A stretch of 36,975 nucleotides of DNA, taken from NCBI GenBank assembly GCA_041984235.1, contig JBHIYN010000028.1:1-36975 (forward strand), given 5' to 3'. The position numbers and the translations under genes were made by a program. Shown one piece after another: positions 31,587-36,975 of this stretch (the first letter of the stretch is position 1; each line of letters starts with the position of its first letter). Origin of the DNA: JBHIYN01 sp041984235 (GTDB lineage Bacteria; Pseudomonadota; Gammaproteobacteria; Ga0077536). The notes beneath the pieces were generated by a model. The model searched no databases. It was not told the DNA's origin and saw only the letters and a list, made by a program, of their open reading frames with translations.

Positions 31587-33071
31587 ATGGAAGACGAACA
31601 ACGGACCGAGAACCCGCCCCCGCCACCTGAACACCTTCCCAATGCCCTGTTCGGCGCCGGTACCGCGCTCGCGATGATCGGCGCCGTCGCCTCGTGGCTG
31701 CCGCCACCGGCAGGGCTTCCCGACGCGATCCTGGACCGCATCCATCTCGCCGGTTACCTGGTGCTGACGGCGGCCCTTGGCCTCATTGCGATAGCGACCG
31801 CTATCGCGATCCTGCGCGGGACCGTGCAGCCGAAGTTCCGCGAAACGATCGACTGGCTGGTTGGTCTGCTGGAAAGACTCGGCACACTCGTGCAAGCGGT
31901 GGCCGAGCCCACGGTGCGTGCCATGACGCACCCGTCCGGCGCGGCCTCGCTACCTGCGCTGCTGGTAGGCGTTGTCTTGGTGGTCGCCGTGAACATCTAC
32001 GTGGCAATCGACGTCAACCAGAGCCTGAGCAGCGTCAATACCATTCTTCAAGAACTGGAGGTGAAAATAAGCTCGCCTGCACGACAGGATCTGAACGTGA
32101 CGCTCGAACCCGTCAGCCTGAATCTCGTGCCCACCACAAAAGGGTTAGAGCCGATCACCACCGAGCTGCGCGCACTCGGTGATCTCATCCGTGCACTCGA
32201 CACGTCCACACCGGTGTGTGACCACGCTCTGGCGCCCGGTATCGTCGAAAAATATCTTGCGGTGCGGGACAGCAGCTTGCAGGCCGATCTGCGCGAGCTT
32301 CGGCGGCTGCTCGTCGAGCGCCGCGGCATTACGCCCGTGCAATGCCGTGACACGGCCGGCAACGAGGCACTTCTCAAGTTAATCAAGACGCTGCAAGAAG
32401 CTTTCAACGTCAGCCTGGAGCATCAGCGTGCGGACTTCGTCAAGGTGCTGAAAGACGTGGCTTCCCGGTTTGGAGACCCGCCCCCGCAGGAATACCCGGA
32501 ACGAGACCTCATCACCCTGCTCGAAGATCCGGATTCACGGCTGCCGATGGACGTCGACTGGCGTAGCTGCCGGGCGGTGACGAACGAAGGTGTCACGCTG
32601 CAGATCGAATTCGAACGCGAAGCCGAGTGCAGCTTTGCCCAGCCCGTCACCTCGTACTACAAACACGCGGCAACACCCGAAGAACAACTCGATAGCCTCG
32701 CCGCGCAGATCGAGCAACGCGCGCAGGACCCGGACAAGGCCGAGCGCGAGCCGCGCTTCGTCGTGGTGGGCAGCGGTGAAGCCGACAAGGACCGGCGCGC
32801 GAACAATACGCTCGGCAACCGGCGCGCGCGGTGCGTGCTGGACGAGCTGACCCGCCGTTCCACGCTGATCGGCAACGACCGGGACCTGATCGTACCGCTC
32901 GGCCGGGTGGAATCGTCAGGGCTGCTGCGCGAACATCCCGACAACGTCTGGACCGGCCGGGTGCAGGTCTTCGAGTGTACGCGCCGTGACCATGCCCCGG
33001 GCCAGCTAACCAGCGCCGCAGTCGTCGAAGCGGACGGCGACGCGCTGGCCACGTCGATCCCCGGGCCCTAG
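31587..33071 (+). CDS. Three-TM membrane protein with C-terminal OmpA-like region
   Basis: A 494-aa protein I cannot assign to a named family. It has a Pro/Glu-rich start, three hydrophobic helices at about residues 19-37, 53-74 and 122-145, a helical soluble part with coiled-coil character (about 150-310), and a C-terminal section where VVVGSGEADKDRRANNTLGN runs into RRARCVLDEL and ends GRVQVFEC. This matches the OmpA/MotB pattern N..L..RRA..V...L, though the peptidoglycan-binding motif is degenerate. Two Cys-containing patches (PVCDHAL, PVQCRD) lie in the soluble part. ATG 31587 has GGAG about 10 bases upstream; the frame is open for 34 more codons. Codon use in the middle is less GC-rich than in neighbours (for example AAAATAAGC, GTTAATCAAG). 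Function unknown; a cell-wall linked envelope protein is likely. Confidence 0.7.
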   Translation: MEDEQRTENPPPPPEHLPNALFGAGTALAMIGAVASWLPPPAGLPDAILDRIHLAGYLVLTAALGLIAIATAIAILRGTVQPKFRETIDWLVGLLERLGTLVQAVAEPTVRAMTHPSGAASLPALLVGVVLVVAVNIYVAIDVNQSLSSVNTILQELEVKISSPARQDLNVTLEPVSLNLVPTTKGLEPITTELRALGDLIRALDTSTPVCDHALAPGIVEKYLAVRDSSLQADLRELRRLLVERRGITPVQCRDTAGNEALLKLIKTLQEAFNVSLEHQRADFVKVLKDVASRFGDPPPQEYPERDLITLLEDPDSRLPMDVDWRSCRAVTNEGVTLQIEFEREAECSFAQPVTSYYKHAATPEEQLDSLAAQIEQRAQDPDKAEREPRFVVVGSGEADKDRRANNTLGNRRARCVLDELTRRSTLIGNDRDLIVPLGRVESSGLLREHPDNVWTGRVQVFECTRRDHAPGQLTSAAVVEADGDALATSIPGP

Positions 33072-33140
33072 ACCCGCGGGGCGCGACGTTCGCGGAGCCG
33101 GGCGATGATCGGGATCGAGAAGACATCGACCCCGTAGAAC

Positions 33141-33174
33141 GGCCAGTTCCCACCGGGGCAACCGGGAACTGGCC
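33141..33174. terminator. 11-bp stem hairpin between two plus-strand genes
   Basis: Perfect arms GGCCAGTTCCC and GGGAACTGGCC flank a 12-base loop, 70 bases after the stop of the three-TM gene. No T run follows. It is either the 3' end structure of that gene or a leader element of the next, since a -10-like TATACT follows at 33175-33180. Confidence 0.45.
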
Positions 33175-33213
33175 TATACTCGCAAGCGATCCGCGATCCC
33201 GGAGATTTCGCGC

Positions 33214-33636
33214 ATTTTCGCCGTACGAGCCCCGAACCGCATCATCCTCGCCGCCGGCGCCGCCGCCCTGCTCGCCCTCGGCGGCGCGGCCGCCCTGCTG
33301 CTGCCGCGCGGCGCCGATCCGGGCCCGGCCGGTCCGCACGCAATGTGGCGCAACGGGGTCATCGTCGAGGTGCGCAACTGCGAGGCGCCGGCCGATGAGC
33401 AGGCCGAGCTGCGCTGTGCCGGCCTCTACTGCGCGCAGCGCGTTACCGACATGATGACCAACCCGCAGCAGACGACGCTCTCCATCACCCGCCACCGGCG
33501 CGACGCGGACGGCCTCATCGACGTGGCCGGCGTAATCCGCCAGCACTACTGGTCACCGACCACCCCGACCGGCTTCACCTGCGCCATGCGCCACTACCGC
33601 CACGCCGATCCGGAGCTGAGCTTCGGCCACCGCTGA
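33214..33636 (+). CDS. Small membrane-anchored or exported hypothetical protein, possible ATT start
   Basis: About 140 aa if translation begins at ATT 33214. The N-terminus then has one hydrophobic helix (IILAAGAAALLALGGAAALLL) followed by a soluble domain with four cysteines (VRNCEAP, LRCAGLYCAQRV, FTCAMRHYRH), likely disulfide bonded outside the cytoplasm. No ATG, GTG or TTG exists in frame between the stop at 33106 and the internal ATG at 33343, which would remove the hydrophobic segment. A GGAG at 33201-33204 stands 9 bases before the ATT. The family is not recognised. Translation from ATG 33343 (97 aa, cytoplasmic) is the alternative, but the open, signal-like upstream sequence argues against it. 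Confidence 0.55.
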   Translation: MFAVRAPNRIILAAGAAALLALGGAAALLLPRGADPGPAGPHAMWRNGVIVEVRNCEAPADEQAELRCAGLYCAQRVTDMMTNPQQTTLSITRHRRDADGLIDVAGVIRQHYWSPTTPTGFTCAMRHYRHADPELSFGHR

Positions 33637-33726
33637 GCCTCGCGCCGGGCGCACGCTCCCCGGCACCACCGATCCCGTTTGCTACGCTTCATGGCAGTGC
33701 CCAACGCCCCGGGGAGGAACGTACCC

Positions 33727-34383
33727 ATGAGCAACATCTACGGCGATCGCCACCGCAGCCTGCAGGACCAGTTCGAGACGCGCGCCATGGCCGACCGGCT
33801 CGAGGAGATGATCATCAAGGACCATCTCGACGAGGCCGACCAGGCCTTCGTCACCAGCCGTGACATGTTCTTCCTCTCCACCGTCGACCACCAGGGCCGG
33901 CCCACGGTCTCGTACAAGGGCGGTGACCCCGGCTTCGTGCGCGTGGTCGATGAACGCACCCTCGCCTTCCCCAGCTACGACGGCAACGGCATGTTCTTCT
34001 CCATGGGCAACATCGCCACCACCGCGCACATCGGCATCCTGTTCATCGACTTCGAGAAGCCGCACCGCATGCGCCTGCAGGGCCGCGCCTCGGTCAGCGA
34101 CGACGATCCCCTGCTCGCCGACTACCGCGAAGCGGATCTCGTGGTGCGCGTCGCGGTCGAGCAGACCTGGGTCAACTGCCCGCGTTACATCCACCGTTAC
34201 CAGAAAATCGAACCGTCACGCTACGTGCCGCGCGAAGCGTGCCAGACGCCGATGCCGCTGTGGAAGCGCGTCGACATGATCCAGGACGTGCTGCCGCCGC
34301 GCGACCAGGGTCGCGCCGAGGCCGAGGGCGGCGTGATCACGGCCGACGAGTACTACGTGAAGTTCGAGCAGGGCGAAGGCTGA
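33727..34383 (+). CDS. Pyridoxamine 5'-phosphate oxidase-fold (PNPOx-like) flavin-binding protein
   Basis: A 218-aa protein of the PNPOx-like split beta-barrel family. Typical stretches are AFVTSRDMFFLSTVDHQGRPTVSYKGG, where the flavin phosphate contacts lie, LAFPSYDGNGMFFSMGNI and GILFIDFEKPHRMRLQGRASV. Members bind FMN or F420 and reduce small substrates or act in stress responses; this exact subgroup is mostly uncharacterised. ATG 33727 has an excellent GGGGAGGAA about 8 bases upstream; an ATG at 33679 is further up but has no such site. It stands alone between convergent and co-directional neighbours, ending 20 bp before the convergent lipoprotein gene. Confidence 0.85.
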   Translation: MSNIYGDRHRSLQDQFETRAMADRLEEMIIKDHLDEADQAFVTSRDMFFLSTVDHQGRPTVSYKGGDPGFVRVVDERTLAFPSYDGNGMFFSMGNIATTAHIGILFIDFEKPHRMRLQGRASVSDDDPLLADYREADLVVRVAVEQTWVNCPRYIHRYQKIEPSRYVPREACQTPMPLWKRVDMIQDVLPPRDQGRAEAEGGVITADEYYVKFEQGEG

Positions 34384-34402
34384 TCCGCGCGCGACGCCGG
34401 CC

Positions 34403-34828
34403 TCAGTTCCAGCCGATCACCTCGTAGCCGCGATCGGCCAGGCAGCGGCTGACGAAACGGCGATAGGCCGAGTTCGGCTTGGAGTCCCCGAGCAGGCTGC
34501 CGAGCAGCCCCGCGGTGGCGCCGGAGGCCGCGCCGATCGCCGCGCCGCGCCCGGCGTTGCCCGCGATCGCGCCGCCCACCGCACCGCTGGCGGCACCCAC
34601 GCCGCCACCCTGCACGGTGCGCTTCGCGGCGCGGTTGACGGCCTCGTTGTCCGCGTCGGCACCGGCCGCACTGGCCAGCCGGCCGCAGTCGAGGATGTCT
34701 GCCTCGAGCTGCGCCTGGCCGACCGTGCGCGAATGCGCATTGGGGTAGATCACCGGCTTGCTGGTGGCGCAGGCGGTGAGGAGGCACGCGGCGGCGAGTA
34801 GCAGGGGGAGCTTGCGCAGGGTGATCAT
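34403..34828 (-). CDS. Glycine-zipper lipoprotein
   Basis: A 141-aa lipoprotein. The signal peptide ends in the lipobox LLTAC (Cys20). The centre, about residues 75-115, is a run of small residues with regular glycine spacing (GGGVGAASGAVGGAIAGNAG and a following GRGAAIGAASGATAG), typical of glycine-zipper membrane segments as in Rick_17kDa/SlyB-type proteins. Two further cysteines lie at ILDCGRL and SRCLADRGY. The family is common in proteobacterial envelopes and of unclear function. ATG 34828 was chosen as the start of the signal peptide. It is 139 bp after the stop of the acyl-CoA synthetase gene on the same strand and convergent with the PNPOx gene. Confidence 0.82.
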   Translation of the reverse strand: MITLRKLPLLLAAACLLTACATSKPVIYPNAHSRTVGQAQLEADILDCGRLASAAGADADNEAVNRAAKRTVQGGGVGAASGAVGGAIAGNAGRGAAIGAASGATAGLLGSLLGDSKPNSAYRRFVSRCLADRGYEVIGWN

Positions 34829-34967
34829 GGCATCAGGGAGCCCGGCCCGGGTTGGCGAACACGCGCCCCGCGGCTGCGGGGCGGGCATGATCCTGCCACG
34901 CCGCGCTGAACGGCGGATGAACGGCAACGCCGGCTCCGCGCCGGCCGCCGGCCGCCCGCGCCCGCGC

Positions 34968-36599
34968 TCAGGTGATGGCCGGCGCATCCGCCTCCACGAA
35001 GCGGCCGCGCAGCTCGCGCTTGAGCACCTTGCCGGTGGCGTTGCGCGGCAGCGCGTCGATGAAGGTCACGTCCGCCGGCACCTTGAACTTGGCGAGCTTG
35101 GAACGGCAATGCGCGATAACGGCGCCGACCTCCAGCGTGGTCTCCGGCTTGAGCACGATGACGGCGAGACCGGATTCGCCCCAGCGCTCGTGCGGCACGC
35201 CGATGACCGCCGCCTCGGCGACCTGCGGCAGCTCGTAGAGCACGTTCTCGACCTCGGCCGGGTAGACGTTCTCGCCACCGGAGATGTACATGTCCTTCCA
35301 GCGGTCGACGATGTAGACGAAGCCCTCATCGTCGCGGCGCGCGGCGTCGCCGGTCTTCAGCCAGCGGCCCTCGAAGGAGTCCGCGGTCTCGGTCGGCTTG
35401 TTCCAGTAGCCGGGCGTGATGTGCGGGCCGGCCAGCCACAGCTCGCCGACCTCGTCGGCGCCGCAATCCGAGCCGTCCTCGCGCACGATGCGGAACTCGG
35501 TGTGCAGCAGCGCCTTGCCGGTGGAGCCGATCTTGCGCAGGGCCTCGTCCGGGTCCAGGAACAGTGCGCCGGGGCTGGACTCGGTCATGCCGTAACCCTG
35601 CGCGAGGTCCACGCCGCGCGCGGTCCAGGCTTCCATGATCGCCAGCGCGCATGGCGCGCCGCCGACCCCGGCGATGCGCAGGCGCGAGAGATCGGTCTCG
35701 GCGAACGCCGGATGCTGCATCATGAACTGGTAGGGCGCCGGCACGGCGAAGAAGTGCGTGATGCCCTGCGCCGGATCGCCCAGGATCTTCAGCGTCTCGC
35801 CGGGATCGAACTGCTTCTGGATGACCACCGTGCCGCCGGCGTGCAGCACCGGGTTGCTATAGCAGTTGAGCCCGCCGGTGTGGAACAGCGGCAGCACGTT
35901 GAGATGCACCGTGTCCAGCCCGATGCCGGCCGGGATACCGAGGTTGACGCAGTTCCAGAAGGTCATGCCGTGGGTGATCATCGCGCCCTTGGGCCGGCCG
36001 GTGGTGCCCGAGGTGTACATGATGGTGACGACGTCGTCATGGGTCAGCGTGACCCGCGCGAACGGCTTGCCGTGCGCCTCCGTCAGCGCGCGCTCGTAGG
36101 CGCAGTCCGGTGCGCCGGCGTTGATCTCCAGGGTGGCCGCGATCCGGCAGCGCGGCACCAGCGCCTCGGCCTCGTCGCGGAAGGCGGCGTCGTGCACCAG
36201 CAGCACGGGCGCGCTGTCGTTGACGATGTACTCCAGCTCGCTGACGGTCAGGCGCCAGTTCAGCAGCACGCAGATTGCGCCGGTGCGCGCGCAGGCGAAC
36301 TGGATGTCGAAGAAGGCGACGCCGTTCTGCGCGAGCACCGCCACCCGATCGCCGCGGCCGATGCCGGCGGCGGTGAAGTACGCCGCCAGGGCATCCGCGC
36401 GCGCGTCCAGATCGGCGTAGCTGAAGCTGCGCCCGGTGGCGAGGTCACGGATGGCCTCCTTGCGCGGGCGGTTGGCCGCGTGGTGCGCGATCCAGTCGTA
36501 GTGGCGCACCGGGCCGTGGCCGGGCGGCCGCGAGGTGACCAGGGCGGCGACGGATTCCGGCGACGGCGTGAAGGCGTCGGAGCTTGAGTGGCGGTTCAT
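34968..36599 (-). CDS. AMP-binding acyl-CoA synthetase (class I adenylate-forming ligase)
   Basis: A 543-aa acyl- or aryl-CoA ligase. All core motifs are present: the ATP-binding YTSGTTGRPKGAM near residue 190, GYGMTESSP near 330, the hinge region VDRWKDMYISGGENVYPAEVE near 430 and the catalytic lysine in PRNATGKVLKREL close to the C-terminus. It joins a carboxylic acid to CoA through an acyl-adenylate. The chain length or aromatic nature of the substrate cannot be judged from the sequence; the closest general class is FadD-like medium/long-chain or benzoate-type ligases. ATG 36599 has AGGGGA about 7 bases upstream. The carboxylase 12 kb away would, if acting on acetophenone, need such a ligase (benzoylacetate-CoA ligase), but no link is shown. 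Confidence 0.92.
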   Translation of the reverse strand: MNRHSSSDAFTPSPESVAALVTSRPPGHGPVRHYDWIAHHAANRPRKEAIRDLATGRSFSYADLDARADALAAYFTAAGIGRGDRVAVLAQNGVAFFDIQFACARTGAICVLLNWRLTVSELEYIVNDSAPVLLVHDAAFRDEAEALVPRCRIAATLEINAGAPDCAYERALTEAHGKPFARVTLTHDDVVTIMYTSGTTGRPKGAMITHGMTFWNCVNLGIPAGIGLDTVHLNVLPLFHTGGLNCYSNPVLHAGGTVVIQKQFDPGETLKILGDPAQGITHFFAVPAPYQFMMQHPAFAETDLSRLRIAGVGGAPCALAIMEAWTARGVDLAQGYGMTESSPGALFLDPDEALRKIGSTGKALLHTEFRIVREDGSDCGADEVGELWLAGPHITPGYWNKPTETADSFEGRWLKTGDAARRDDEGFVYIVDRWKDMYISGGENVYPAEVENVLYELPQVAEAAVIGVPHERWGESGLAVIVLKPETTLEVGAVIAHCRSKLAKFKVPADVTFIDALPRNATGKVLKRELRGRFVEADAPAIT

Positions 36600-36781
36600 G
36601 CGGTTTCCCCTGCTGGAAAGGCGCGCGGCCCGGGCCAGCGCGGCGGGCATGGTAGCCCAGGTGCGCGGCGGCCGTGGCGCCGGGGCATGGCCGCACGGCG
36701 CGCAGGCCGCGTTCGGCATGGCCGCCACGCACGCGAGGCCCACGCCATCGCCCTGCCGGCACACGCGCTCCGGCGCGGCGC

Positions 36782-36975
36782 TCAGCCCTTGCCGTAGCTG
36801 GTTTCGATGCTGTCCAGCGGCGACTTCTGGATGCCGTGGTTGGGAATGGGGTAGCGCAGGCCGTTGCGGTCCAGCGCCGCCAGCCCGGCCACCACTCCCG
36901 GCAGGTAGCTCGGCGGCAGCGCGATCAGCAGCTCGTCGTCCTGCACCCCGCCGAACTTGCGCTCCGCGTAGCACG
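36782..36975 (-). CDS. C-terminal end of a protein, possibly DUF169 family (partial)
   Basis: Only the last 63 or so codons are in the window. They read CYAERKFGGVQDDELLIALP at the 5' end, then a helix LPGVVAGLAAL, and finish SIETSYGKG before TGA at 36784-36782. The DDELLIALP strand followed by a short helix resembles the end of DUF169 (COG2043) proteins, but so short a piece makes this tentative. It lies 182 bp upstream of the acyl-CoA synthetase gene on the same strand. Confidence 0.55.
   Translation of the reverse strand, partial: CYAERKFGGVQDDELLIALPPSYLPGVVAGLAALDRNGLRYPIPNHGIQKSPLDSIETSYGKG

Noticed and set aside
33105..33220. ATG at 33105 as start of the small exported protein
   Set aside because: It is out of frame with the protein at 33214-33636, and no stop-free path joins them without a frameshift.
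34758..36587. 609-codon plus-strand frame opposite the acyl-CoA synthetase
   Set aside because: The opposite strand has all adenylate-forming ligase motifs; this frame has none.

Overview
The window comes from a high-GC proteobacterial chromosome, most likely a gammaproteobacterium. The reasons are the RimB/RimK pair, the MMPL/YCF48/DUF1302/DUF1329 envelope set, GC-rich third codon positions, frequent GGGGAG-type ribosome binding sites and E. coli-like sigma70 promoters. I cannot name the species. No rRNA, tRNA, CRISPR array, insertion sequence or phage gene was seen. One 173-bp tandem repeat lies at the left edge.

Left third (1-14344, all minus strand). In transcription order: an RND/MMPL exporter, a YCF48-type beta-propeller, a DUF1302 outer-membrane barrel, then a compact operon ExbB - ExbD - ExbD - TonB-like/VWA protein - TPR protein - COG0523 GTPase, and last a Tat-exported DUF1329 protein. 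MMPL, YCF48, DUF1302 and DUF1329 are known to cluster in Gammaproteobacteria and are usually read as a lipophilic-substrate envelope system. Here a proton-driven ExbB/ExbD motor operon sits inside that set. Its TonB position is filled by a protein with a TonB-like transmembrane helix (SxxxH) and acidic/proline-rich linker, but with a von Willebrand factor A (MIDAS) domain in place of the TonB C-terminal domain. This is the most interesting system in the window. A TetR regulator (14753-15424, plus) diverges from the exporter operon, and a near-consensus sigma70 promoter lies between them.

Middle (15398-23121, minus). A five-gene operon encodes an ATP-dependent ketone carboxylase of the acetone/acetophenone carboxylase class: HyuA-like, small zinc-finger gamma subunit, second HyuA-like, HyuB-like, then an unrecognised 276-aa protein. 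The order resembles apcABCDE of acetophenone carboxylase as I remember it. A TTGCCA-N17-TCTAAT promoter and an upstream 9-bp inverted repeat precede it.

Right third. A minus-strand operon rimB - rimK - AstE/AspA-like deacylase - MscS (23228-27104) is divergent from a plus-strand pair encoding an atypical MscS-like channel with an apparently duplicated beta domain and a CASTOR/POLLUX-type ion channel (27273-31114). Then follow a three-TM protein with an OmpA-like tail, a small anchored protein that may start at ATT, a PNPOx-fold protein, a glycine-zipper lipoprotein, an acyl-CoA synthetase and the 3' end of a further gene at the right edge.
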